Shown: positions 42,535-53,657, counted from the stretch's first letter. The stretch: 64,000 nucleotides of DNA from Dreissena polymorpha (GCF_020536995.1 NC_068360.1:14744178-14808177); one strand, 5' to 3'. Program-made: numbers and translations. The notes: generated by a model not told the origin, from the sequence alone.

Positions 42535-44088
42535 TAGAGAATAATAGGTTAGTGTTGATTATAGATCAGGTTTATCATGCGAGGCTTAGAAAACAAAAAG
42601 CACGAGCCTTGGCGAGTGCTTTTTCGTTTTCGTGCCGAGCATGATAAACCTGATCTATAATCAACACTGACCTATTATTCTATTTATCCCACTTTTTATT
42701 CAGTAAACTTTTTTTATTTAAACAAAATAAGTTTTCACGAGTGTTTGTCGTACTTTGATAATGACTGTAGTGTAACCAAGGTCAGTGTATTACTCCGCGT
42801 TCCAAAAATAACCGCTGATCAAATAATCATTTTTTTAAATCAGAATATCGTTCTGTAACAAAGTGTCGAGCGTTATTAATTACAATTTTAATCATATTGA
42901 ATTGCAAATCTTTAAGTTTTATGATATCAATATGACATTAAGTTGTTATATACAAGGAACTACATTTGTTTACAATTTGTTTACAACGTAGCCTAACACC
43001 ACACACAATTCACTTTCGATGTCAAACTATCGAGTCGATCACGAGGTGCACATTATTTGCTTCTTTGTTATAATATGTGGTTATTTCGTGACGAAATAAC
43101 AAAGATTACTTGGATTTAAGCTAATTATATACATTAACATTTTGAATGTTGAAAGTGGCACCAAAGAATTGTGAGGCAAAGTTGTTCGAACGCTGGTGAA
43201 CCGTGAAGTGACTGGGTGGGGCGAACATCAAGATCAACTTGTTCGACGGTAGACAGTGGTTGTCTAGGCTGCATTTCGGCCATAGTTTCGGTGCGTGAAG
43301 GTGTACAAGAGGAACTGTTGGATTGTTACATTTACTGGACTGAGCAAGAATGAACACTTTTGCAGCTGTTCAACAGATATGTTGGAATAATTGGTTAAGG
43401 ACTGGCCATTTTTGTGCCCTGTTATTGCCATGGTTTCAGTGGGTGGATATTTGTATTTCGAAATTTTTGGACCAGGAATTTGCGAACTGAGTGGTTCGTT
43501 ATTCTCTTGTGCTTGAGAAAGCCGGAGTCTTTTGCCATGGCCTTCAGCATCTGACCTAACTTGTTGACACCCAATTGTTGACGCAAGAATCACCGGGATG
43601 CAGTGTCATTTGTGCGTATTGCCAGGTAGAAAAGATGCTTTGAAGAAAAATCAGATGGATGCATATCCGAGTACAGCTTGTAAATTAACACAGGATTTCT
43701 GGGCCCAGACGATTGTTTTCTACGGTCAAAGGGGAGCAACTCGCACTGACTTCTTCAAAGGGGAGCAACAACAACAGAACCTATTTGCATAGTGTTAAAT
43801 TTACCTAATACTTGAGGTTTTAATAAAAATAAATGACAAAAAAACACGTTTTTTTTTGCTACTTTCCTTTGTTTTAAGGTCATTAAGATTGACAAACATT
43901 TGAGATTGTTTTTATTATTGATGCACTTGGCAAACACAGGTGACGAGGTGCGTGGGAAAAAGTAGTCCCGGTTCGGCAGTTGATGACGTCATTTCGTGCC
44001 ATTGATTATAGCCTTACCGTTGATTATAGATGAAATTTAATAAACGGGGCTTTAATCAACCGATTTCGCTGTAAAAGTGGGATAAACA
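42535..44088. mobile_element. Hairpin-bearing DNA element with Crypton-like remnant (copy B)
   Basis: Starts with a palindrome (42535-42690): arms GTTGATTATAGATCAGGTTT and its complement, the core CACGAGCCTTGGCGAGTG, and the inner stem CAAAAAG/CTTTTT. It ends TTTATCCCACTTTT, matched by AAAAGTGGGATAAA at 44071-44085. Between them is a decayed tyrosine-recombinase-like piece. It shares the core and end motif with copy A (22518-23221) but has different arms. Confidence 0.65.
43264..43593 (-). pseudogene. Crypton-type tyrosine recombinase C-terminal remnant
   Basis: The minus-strand frame contains MAITGHKNGQSLTNYSNISV then EQLQKCSFLL. x-TGH-(K/R)-N-x-x-SL-x-x-Y-x-x-(I/L)-S is the end of the catalytic domain of Crypton recombinases and the host genes derived from them (KIAA1958, QRICH1, ZMYM2-4), where the final Tyr is the nucleophile. 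The upstream catalytic Arg region is not recognisable in this frame. The piece is therefore a fragment within the hairpin element. Confidence 0.55.
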
Positions 44089-44131
44089 TTCGTTAACTTC
44101 TCTCATTTTGGCATTATGTTCACAAGTCCAT

Positions 44132-44648
44132 TTAAAGGGATCTTTTCACGCTTTGGTAAATTGACAAAATTGAAAAAAGTTGTTACAGATCCGCAAATTT
44201 TCGTTTTAGTTTTGATATTTGTGAGGAAACAGTAATACTGAACATTTACCATGCTCTAATATAGCCATTATATGCATCTTTTGACGATTTTAAAACCTAA
44301 AAATTATAAAGCGTTGCAACGCGAAACGATTGAATAATTTGGAGAGTTCTGTTTTTGTCGTTAAATTTTGTGAAACTACGAAGATTGCTTATATAAGGTA
44401 TAAAATACGTCAAGAATGTGTACTCGGCGGAATAGCTCAGTAGGCTAAAGCGCTTTTACTTCAGGACTCTGGCAAGACTCCAGGGGTCACTGGTTCGAAA
44501 CCTGCTCCGGGCAATGTTCATTTCCTTTTTTTAATTTTATTCTTGATTTTTTACTGGTGCTTTTACGATCCAATGTTAACATTTATCAATATAAAGCATT
44601 TAATGAATAAGTTAAAAAATGCCAAAATCTGTGAAAAGGCCCCTTTAA
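44132..44648 (+). mobile_element. TTAA-flanked element with tRNA-like unit, family E (copy 3, best preserved)
   Basis: TTAAAGGGATCTTTTCACGC to CTGTGAAAAGGCCCCTTTAA, 517 bp. The tRNA-like unit at about 44427-44514 has A box TAGCTCAGTAGG and B box GGTTCGAAACC, with a long variable region between, and a T-run 15-20 bases later. The acceptor-stem ends pair poorly, so it is a relic or promoter unit and not a working tRNA. Confidence 0.85.
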
Positions 44649-46859
44649 TAATGCTTCTGATAATATAGTTATAAGGGATGGTGCATACAATGAGTAAATA
44701 AAGTGATTATGTACTCTATGCCATCAACAACATCAAAATACGGGGGCAATATGGGTATTTCACTTCATATCACTTCATATTTTACGTACTAAGGAAAGTC
44801 CGCTTTCCTCGAACATCTTACATCCGACGACATAGCGTTTTTGAAGATCACGAAGATGCTCCAGAAATACCATACAAGGCAATTGTAGGATGAATCAAGA
44901 GTGAAGTGCTTCCTATCAAAGTATAAATCTCACCATAAGTGGTGTTATATTGAAATAATTATTGTTTGTCATCGGGTTTTCCGGGGATCGAGATATGATT
45001 ACCTATTGTAGAGGACGTCCCAAAAAATATTCACTTTCTCAAATGCACAGAACTTTGCGCAATGTAACAATTATTATATGTTTTATATACAATGATGAAA
45101 CATACAACTACTTGGAGACATCACTGTCAAAATAAGACATGAAGCAGTAACGACTGACTGCATTGGTTGGGAGAAATAACGTGTATCAACTTATGTAAAA
45201 ATGCACACATAAATAAATAATGGATTAAGCTACCAAACCCATATTGTTTTAAACGTTCAAGCGAGATAACTTTTGCAAGATTAAAATACTGGTAAGGTTG
45301 AGTTACCTCTCTTAGTCTAAATTTAATGTACATGCGATAACTCACGGACTGTCAAAGTGTACATAACACCACTAATACGGCTCGCGCACCGGTGAACGTG
45401 TTAAAACTATTTAATCACAGTATTCTAATTTAAAGCAAGACAAAATTAATCTAGAACGATTAAAAGGAATTATTTCCTATGTATTAATGACCAACGACCC
45501 AGAAATATCCGTCAAAATCATATCGGCTATTACGTAAGTGGACCAATGAATAAGCCAGCGAAGAACACTGGTACAAATAATACATACCGGTATGTCTTTT
45601 GCACGCGATAAACATGGTATGCTACGTTTATTTACGTGTACTTATTGTCCTCCTTGTTAAGTCGTCAGTTAACATGCGCAGGATTTGTCGTCTAGATATA
45701 AACATACGTAAATCTACCGGTAAACTTGCTCTGAATGTATACAGTACAACTTCTGTAATAAGCATTTCAGATAGGTACACGTCAGTTGTTAATGTCAAGT
45801 CTATTTAAATGTGTGCGATAACATATAAATTTCCGACATTCTTAAGTGGTCAGAGATACTAGGTTTAAAAATCGTGATCTGTTTCCAAATTTGGAAATGC
45901 CGCAAGTTTGAACTTCGCAGATTCAATCGTCTATTTCGCGCACTGATGAAATAAAGAGGGTCGATTAGGAAGTTTCTATACTCGACACCACGTCAAATGA
46001 GCGCCTCGAATAGAAGGCGCAGTATCTGAGGCATTAAAATATATTTGCATTGTATATGATAGTAAACGGTTTCCATGTGAATGATAACCGATGAACACGA
46101 TGACAAAAATAACAAGAATGAAACATACCGGTATTCCCGGTTTCTATACCATCATTCGACAGTAGTTGTGTTATCACAGTATATGCTATTATTATTTCTT
46201 TATAAGGGCATATCGACTGTCAATACGGTGTTTTGTTTTCAAAATTAGGCTTGTATTTTTTAAACTGCATTAAATGGTTTGTTGATATATATTTATCGTT
46301 TTTACAAACGGTCAGTTAAAAAAGATAACTATAAATTAACAATGTCGTCGCCAGGGCCACATAGCGATCGCGGGAAAATCCCACAGAAGTAGTAAAAATG
46401 CTGTGAAGGAAATGAACACGAAGCACCGCTAAACGTTCGCGCATTGTCGAACGCAGTTTCGTTAAATTCTAATTAAATAGCCAAGCTGTTTTGTAGGAGT
46501 ACGAGTCCCACTTGAGGCGTGTATGGATTTTTTAATGGTATACATTTGATCGTAACGATTTCGTCAATTTGATATTTTAAATAAATACATATCTACCGGT
46601 ACTTAAAAAAGAGTTAATATAAATCGTTATAAGACATGCCTGTCCGGATATATTTTATTTGAAAACCCGTCGATATGGCTTTGCAATAAACAACATACAA
46701 AACCAGAAATTAAGTGTCATTTGGGACAGTCACAAGTTTTTCCTCTATCTTGGGCCAAGAGTTTTGTTTGATCTCCGAACACCAATGAGGTGACTGTATA
46801 GGATGCGTGTATGTTTGCATCGGAGAGCCATGCACCTTATGCACGAACATTTCTTACGC
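44649..46859. other. No gene or repeat recognised
   Basis: AT-rich. Frames at 45127-45345 and 45599-45808 have no domain similarity or splice context. Confidence 0.4.
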
Positions 46860-47265
46860 TTAAAGGGGCCTTTTCACGTTTTGGTAAATTGACAAAATAA
46901 AAAAGTTTCATATTCGCAAATTTTCGTTGTAGTTATTATATTTGTGAGGAAACAGTAATACTGAACATTTACCATGCTTAAGTTTATTCATTATATGTAT
47001 CTTTTGAAGATTAAAAAACCTGAAAATTATGAAGCGTTGCAAAGCGAAACGATTGAATAATTTGTTGTAAAGTTCTGTTGTTGTTGTATTTGGTTACACT
47101 ACGAGGATTGCTTATTTTAAGTATAAAATACATCACCATGATGACGGATGGCCGAGTTTATTTTTTTTTCTAGAGCATTTTAGATCTAATGTTTACATTT
47201 ATCAATATAAAGTATTTTCTAACAAACTTCAATTCACGCCAAAATCTGTGAAAAGGTCCCTTTAA
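46860..47265 (+). mobile_element. Family E element lacking the tRNA-like unit (copy 4)
   Basis: TTAAAGGGGCCTTTTCACG to TGTGAAAAGGTCCCTTTAA, 406 bp. The sequence follows the other copies to GGATGGCCGAG (about 47155) and then jumps to the T-rich segment. The B box and most of the tRNA-like unit are deleted, while both ends and the TTAA sites are intact. Confidence 0.8.
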
Positions 47266-47997
47266 GAGTAACGCGTACACTTTGGTATAATTTAAAAAAA
47301 TAAGCTTTAATCCTGAGAATTAGGAGTCCTATATAGATTAATAGTTTAGGTACGTCGGACTTCAAATCAGAGCAGCGCTTATATTCAATTTTATTTAAAT
47401 CTCACTTTAAAGCACTTACATACTCGAACGTTTGCTTGGTTTGGTAGACTTCGGGTAATGGGGTGCTTCGAACATACCGTATCTATATTTTAACAGTAAA
47501 TACATGTCTCTAATATATTCATTTAAACATTTACAAAAGAGTTAATGGTTAAAATGTGTTATATGTCAGAATACACATTATGTTTCAAAATTTGACGCAT
47601 ATCAAATAGTGTATTTGTATAATATCAATTAAACCGATAAAAACCAAGTACAGTAGGAGGATTTTGCGACTATCGGCTATCGGACTACTGTCGCGTACAG
47701 CACGCTGAGTACATTTTAAACGCCCCTCTTTATCTCTCAATTACTCACTATCGTAGCGTGGAACAGAAAAGCAGTACGTTATGTCCAGTAGGCATTGAAA
47801 ATGTCATTCATCAAACATTTCGCTTAGAGGAGTGCAGTCTGTGAAATGATGTGACAAAGATTTAAAATTATTAGTACACAACATCTGTGCGGAAAATTAT
47901 TCACTCGGTGACATTTGTTTTTGAGGATTTTTATTTACTTTCACTTTGAATAGGCTATTTTGATAGTGTCGGTTTTCACGGATTTTATATATTCGAA
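47266..47997 (+). promoter_or_regulatory. Upstream and 5' region of the glypican-like gene
   Basis: No TATA box or clear initiator stands out. The region is less repeat-rich than its surroundings and lies between a family E element and the start codon, so promoter and 5' UTR should be here by position. This is inference only. Confidence 0.3.
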
Positions 47998-48148
47998 ATG
48001 GCCCGTTTAACGTGTGTCGGAGTTATTATATTCAGTGTGTTCGGAATCATTTATTCTCTAAGTACTGGCACATTACACTGTAGGGGTGTAAAAGACGAAT
48101 TCGCAAAAATTAGTAGTCAGGATTTGGTTCCCGATTTACCTACAATCG
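47998..48148 (+). CDS. Glypican-like gene, first coding exon
   Basis: ATG at 47998 gives MARLTCVGVIIFSVFGIIYS, a typical signal peptide, then LSTGTLHCRGVKDEF, AKISSQDLVPDLPTIG at donor G|gtgagt (phase 1). The mature start C-x-x-V-x-x-x-F-x(n)-VP-x-x-P-x-x-G matches the N-terminus of the GPC3/GPC5/dally-type glypicans. In them the next residues (DLQVC) come from exon 2. Glypicans are GPI-anchored heparan-sulfate proteoglycans that modulate Wnt, Hedgehog and BMP signals. No further exon is recognisable in the remaining 15.8 kb, so intron 1 is probably longer than that. Confidence 0.6.
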
Positions 48149-48567
48149 GTGAGTTTATTTAATCATGCAGTATCACCTGTCAATTGTGTTCAACATCAGA
48201 GGGCCGCGGGGGACCTTGTACTTTATCGTACTTTAGTCTATAATAACATTAAATAAAGTAGTGTCGATTTATTATATTAGCTGAACTTAGAGTTATAATA
48301 ATAGTATAATAAATAAAGTAATGCTACTTAATAATTATTATTGTTAGAATATACGATCAGCCTGATATTGATATTGATGGTTAATCATAAATGCATTTGA
48401 TACATTAACATCGAGTTAATTATTGTATTTATTTATGTATTTATTTGATTAGCTATCAGAAGGATTTAAGTCCTTTTTCACTTATTCAACAAAAACAAAT
48501 AACGATTTTCTTTTAACTGAAACAAATCATACAATATTGTGGCTGTTGCAATTCAAGCATGCTACAA

Positions 48568-49081
48568 TTAAAGGGGCCTTTTCACAGATTTTGGCATATT
48601 TTGAAGTTTGTCATTAAATGCTTTATATTGATAATTGTAAACATTGGATCTTTAAAGCTCCAGTAAAAAATCAAGAATAAAATAAAAAAAAGGAAAAAAA
48701 GTAGCCGGTACCAGGGCTTGAACCAGTGACTCCAGGATTCCTGGAGTAAGTCTGAAGTAAAAACGCATTAGCTCTCTCGGCTATTCCGCCGGGTATACAC
48801 TGCTATGGTATTTTATACCTATATAAGCAATCTTCGTAGTTTCGTAAATTTAAACGACAACAACAGAACTCTCCAAATTATTCAATCATTTCGCGTTGCA
48901 ACGCTTTATAATTTTAAGGTTTTCAAATCGTCAAAAGATACATATAATGGCTATATTGGACTATGGTAAATGTTCAGTAATACTGTTTCCTCACAAATAT
49001 CATAACTAAAACGAAAATTTGCGAATCTGAAACAACTTTTCAATTTTGTCAATTTACCAAACCGTGAAAAGATCCCTTTAA
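48568..49081 (-). mobile_element. TTAA-flanked element with tRNA-like unit, family E (copy 5)
   Basis: TTAAAGGGGCCTTTTCACAG to CGTGAAAAGATCCCTTTAA, 514 bp. The tRNA-like unit is on the minus strand (about 48700-48795) with a damaged B box (complement of GGCTTGAACCAG). It lies in the putative first intron of the glypican-like gene. Confidence 0.85.
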
Positions 49082-49204
49082 TGTTCGTATTTAGTCTCTT
49101 GTTGGCTATTATTTTAATGTCATTTATTAATTTCTCAATAATTGATTGTATCTCTGTAGTACTTAACTATACATAGACTTAATTACCCTTAAATCCTCCA
49201 CTTA

Positions 49205-49620
49205 CAGGGGGTTTTCTGCTATGTAAAAAAGGCCATAAAAATGGACCCAAAGCAAACAGACCCCAGATCCCAAACCGAAAATATATTTTTTTTTAAATAT
49301 TTTTTTTTTTAGAAAGAAGTGTCTTATGATTTAATATGATTATTAGACTCTATATCTCATTTTTTTTAAACAACCTACAAAATATATAACCTTAATTTAT
49401 ATGATTTTGATCCAAAATGGCCAGGAAAAGACCTGTTGTATCAATATCTGTTTATAAAAAATCACAATTTGGTCCTTTTTGTGGGTAAAAAATTCCCAAT
49501 TTTGCCACTTTTATCGATTACAAAAAAAAATCCCGATATGACCAGACTCCTTTTCTTAAAATGGCTGGAAAAACCCCTGACTTACATAATTCTCTCCTTT
49601 AAAATCAGTAATTTGAACTT
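49205..49620. repeat. Decayed interspersed repeat (AAAGANGTGTCTNATGATT family)
   Basis: AGAAAGAAGTGTCTTATGAT followed by an AT-rich body resembles AGAAAGATGTGTCTCATGAT at 52614. The two are related degenerate copies of one element in the same intron. Confidence 0.45.
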
Positions 49621-49635
49621 CCAGTGAGTCAAATC

Positions 49636-49833
49636 ATAGATTAGCACAGGCTAATCAGAGACGACACTTTTTGCTTAACTGGATTTTTGCTAAGGAAAGA
49701 CTTCCTCTAAATCAAAAATACAATAACCGCAGAAAATGTAATCCTTGATTAGCCTGTGCAGGGTGCACAGGCTTATCATGGATGATACTCTCTGCACATG
49801 CATTCAACCCGCATTTCACAGAGCAAGGCTCAT
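49636..49833. mobile_element. MITE family I (copy 4)
   Basis: GATTAGCACAGGCTAATCAG, CAGACGACACTTTTTGC-like, TTAACTGGATTTTTGCTAAG, and the end CATGCATTCAACCCGCATTT, CACAGAGCAAGGCTCAT. The left terminus is missing. Confidence 0.7.
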
Positions 49834-49876
49834 TTATAAGAACACTGCACATCAGGAAGGCAAATAAACTTCTGAC

Positions 49877-52246
49877 GTTGCCTTATACTTAGGTACAGCT
49901 TTGTTGCCTCATACTTAGGTACAGCTTCGTTGCCTTATACTTTGGTACAGCTTCGTTGCCTTATACTTAGGTACAGCTTCGTTGCCTTATACTTAGGTAC
50001 AGCTTCGTTTCCTTATACATAGGAACAGCTTCGTTGCCTTATACTTAGGAACAGCTTCATTGCCTTATACTTAGGTACAGCTTCGTTGCCTTATACATAG
50101 GAACAGCTTCGTTGCCTTATACTTAGGTACAGCTTCATTGCCTTATACTTAGGAACAGCTTCATTGCCTTATACTTAGGTACAGCTTCATTGCCTTATAC
50201 TTAGGTACAGCTTCATTGCCTTATACTTAGGTACAGCTTCGTTGCCTTATACTTAGGTACAGCTTCATTGCCTTATACTTAGATACAGCTTCATTGCCTT
50301 ATACTTAGGTACAGCTTCATTGCCTTATACTTAGGTACAGCTTCATTGCCTTATACTTAGATACAGCTTCATTGCCTTATACTTAGGTACAGCTTCATTG
50401 CCTTATACTTAGATACAGCTTCATTGCCTTATACTTAGGTACAGCTTCATTGCCTTATACATAGGAACAGCTTCGTTGCCTTATACTTAGGTACAGCTTC
50501 ATTGCCTTATACTTAGATACAGCTTCATTGCCTTATACTTAGGTACAGCTTCATTGCCTTATACTTAGGTACAGCTTCATTGCCTTATACTTAGGTACAG
50601 CTTCATTGCCTTATACTTAGGTACAGCTTCATTGCCTTATACTTAGGTACAGCTTCATTGCCTTATACTTAGGTACAGCTTCATTGCCTTATACTTAGGT
50701 ACAGCTTCATTGCCTTATACTTAGAGTACAGCTTCATTGCCTTATACTTAGGATACAGCTTCATTGCCTTATACTTAGGTACAGCTTCATTGCCTTATAC
50801 TTAGGTACAGCTTCATTGCCTTATACTTAGGTACAGCTTCATTGCCTTATACTTAGGTACAGCTTCGTTGCCTTATACTTAGGTACAGCTTCATTGCCTT
50901 ATACTTAGATACAGCTTCATTGCCTTATACTTAGGTACAGCTTCATTGCCTTATACTTAGGTACAGCTTCATTGCCTTATACTTAGATACAGCTTCATTG
51001 CCTTATACTTAGGTACAGCTTCATTGCCTTATACTTAGGATACAGCTTCATTGCCTTATACTTAGGTACAGCTTCATTGCCTTATAACCTTACTTAGGTA
51101 CAGCTTCATTGCCTTATACTTAGATACAGCTTCATTGCCTTATACTTAGATACAGCTTCATTGCCTTATACTTAGGTACAGCTTCATTGCCTTATACTTT
51201 GGTACAGCTTCGTTGCCTTATACTTAGGTACAGCTTCATTGCTTTATACTTAGGTACAGCTTCATTGCCTTATACTTAGGTACAGCTTCATTGCCTTATA
51301 CTTAGATACAGCTTCGTTGCCTTATACTTAGGTACAGCTTCGTTGCCTTATACTTAGGTACAGCTTCATTGCCTTATACTTTGGTACAGCTTCGTTGCCT
51401 TATACTTAGGTACAGCTTCGTTTCCTTATACATAGGAACAGCTTCGTTGCCTTATACTTAGGTACAGCTTCGTTGCCTTATACTTAGGTACAGCTTCGTT
51501 TCCTTATACATAGGAACAGCTTCGTTGCCTTATACTTTGGTACAGCTTCGTTGCCTTATACTTAGGTACAGCTTCGTTGCCTTATACATAGGAACAGCTT
51601 CGTTGCCTTATACTTAGGTACAGCTTCGTTGCCTTATACTTAGGAACAGCTTCATTGCCTTATACTTAGGTACAGCTTCGTTGCCTTATACTTTGGTACA
51701 GCTTCGTTGCCTTATACTTAGGTACAGCTTCGTTGCCTTATACTTAGGTACAGCTTTGTTGCCTCATACTTAGGTACAGCTTCGTTGCCTTATACTTAGG
51801 TACAGCTTCGTTGCCTTATACTTAGGTACAGCTTCGTTGCCTTATACTTCGGTACAGCTTCGTTGCCTTATACTTTGGTACAGCTTCGTTGCCTTATACT
51901 TAGATACAGCTTCGTTGCCTTATACTTAGGTACAGCTTCGTTGCCTTATACTTAGGTACAGCTTCGTTGCCTTATACTTAGGTACAGCTTCGTTGCCTTA
52001 TACTTAGTACAGCTTCGTTGCCTTATACTTAGGTACAGCTTCGTTGCCTTATACTTAGGTACAGCTTCGTTGCCTTATACTTAGGTACAGCTTCGTTGCC
52101 TTATACTTAGATACAGCTTCGTTGCCTTATACTTTGGTACAGCTTCGTTGCCTTATACTTAGATACAGCTTCGTTGCCTTATACTTAGGTACAGCTTCGT
52201 TTATGAACTATCATACTTAGGTACAGCTTCTTTTATGAACTATCAT
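49877..52246 (+). repeat. 26-bp minisatellite, about 90 units
   Basis: Unit TTGCCTTATACTTAGG then TACAGCTTCG, 26 bp, repeated for about 2.37 kb. Variation is confined to a few positions (GG/GA, CTTCG/CTTCA, ACTTAGG/ACATAGG/ACTTTGG). CTTCA units fill the middle and CTTCG units both flanks. Single-base or larger length variants (for example near 50725, 51080 and 52010) break the register. The right edge duplicates TTTATGAACTATCATA. Since 26 is not a multiple of 3 and stops occur, it is non-coding. Confidence 0.97.
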
Positions 52247-52469
52247 AATTTGAAATTTTTAAGCTCAAAGTTGACATGCGCATATATAATGTATCGTATG
52301 TTTATTTTGCACAGGGCTTACAAGATTAGTTATTTACATGATTAGGCATTGTATAGGAAAGTACATGATCATGTATTGTATAGGGAATATATTTTAAACA
52401 AATTGTAAATTGCACAATCAAATGAAGTGAAAATGATGAATATTCAATTACTTCACTCATTCAACACTG

Positions 52470-52830
52470 TTACCAGGCAGGGCCCTCAATCTATCAAATC
52501 TGCCGCCGAATTTCGGTGGCAGTCCCCCACCTGAAAAGTTTACTTTTTTCCCCTTTTGGGGGGAAAAATTCCCCCTAAAAAAAAATATTATTTTTTTTAT
52601 ATTTTTTTTTTAATAGAAAGATGTGTCTCATGATTATTATATCTCAATTCTATTTCAATTTAATCTTTTCAAACATACTAAGTTATGAAAAATGCAATGA
52701 ATATAGTGCAAACATGTACACATGAAATAATGAGAGAGAAAGTAAAAAAATCCCCTAAAAAGGGAAATGCAGCGAAAATTCCCCCTCCTAAGGGCTGTGG
52801 ACCTCTTCCCCCAAAGTAGTGTGAGAAAAA
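52470..52830. repeat. Decayed interspersed repeat with CCCCTTTTGGGGGG motif
   Basis: GGCAGGGCCCTCAATCTATC to CCTCTTCCCCCAAAGTAGTG, with GGGGGGAAAAATTCCCCC inside. The body is shared with 49205-49620. No coding potential. Confidence 0.45.
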
Positions 52831-53217
52831 AATCCTTATTTTTGACTCCTACAAACAATATGCCTCACATCATTTTGACACAAATGTTACCAAAAGCTTC
52901 CTAAAAATTAAATTGTTAAATCATACAATTTCTTTTGTAGCCTTGTGTTTCACTTAAATGTATGCAAAACAGCATGTGCAGACTATTGAACAAATATGTG
53001 AAAACAAAATAACTCCTGATTTCAGAATTATGACCCCATGAAATTTCATTTCAGCCCTGAAAATTTCAAGTGATGGTGTCATTTGCCTCCTGGTTTAACA
53101 AATCTATTGAAATCCTTGTTTATATATCACTTGTCCAGACAGATCCGGTAACATTTACATGAACTTTACAAACATACATGCTAAAATTCTATTTGAGCAC
53201 AATCAAAATGTCATTTA

Positions 53218-53657
53218 AGGATATAGCCCAAATAAAAGACAATTCACAAAAAAAAAGTATAAAATGAAAATGTGTGTCATGTATCCCAAGCTGTATTAAC
53301 CCTTTCTCCCATCAGAAGCAAAGTGAAAATGGCTATGTGCAAACAGCATAAAACCAGAACAGCCTTCGAGTAACTCGCAGTCTGTTCAGGTTTTATGCTG
53401 TTTGCTGCTCATCAGTATCTTAAGGTTAGAAATGAAGCCTTTAAGACTTGAATTAAGTAAGAAAGGTAAATAATAAAATGTAACTTTCTAATTAAGTAAG
53501 AAAGGTAAATAATGAAATGTAACTTTCTAAAGTACTACAAATGTGTCAAAATACGTATCTTGGTGGTAAAGGGTTAAGGATAGCCCAAATAAAAGACAAT
53601 AGGCAAAAAAAGTATAGCATGAAAATGTGTGGCATGTATCCGAAGCTGTATTAAACA
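53218..53657. repeat. ~80-bp direct duplication flanking a TTAA element
   Basis: ATAGCCCAAATAAAAGACAA ... AAGCTGTATTAA (53222-53299) recurs as the same text at 53581-53657 with a few differences. The family G MITE sits exactly between, using the TTAA at the end of the first copy. Confidence 0.8.
53296..53577 (+). mobile_element. TTAA-type MITE, family G (copy 1)
   Basis: TTAACCCTTTCTCCCATCAG to TTGGTGGTAAAGGGTTAA, 282 bp, with the imperfect hairpin GCAAACAGCATAAAACC/GGTTTTATGCTGTTTGC. It contains a 41-bp internal direct duplication (AATTAAGTAAGAAAGGTAAA twice). Confidence 0.8.

Noticed and set aside
43598-43792. Plus-strand ORF with MQCHLCVLPGRKDALKKN as a zinc-finger gene
   Set aside because: Too short, with no second ligand pair; it lies in the decayed body of the hairpin element.
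44427-44514. Genuine tRNA gene
   Set aside because: A and B boxes are present, but acceptor ends do not pair and the same unit recurs inside transposon-like elements at the same place.
49877-52246. CRISPR-like regular repeat
   Set aside because: Units are contiguous with no spacers, in eukaryotic intron DNA; it is a minisatellite.
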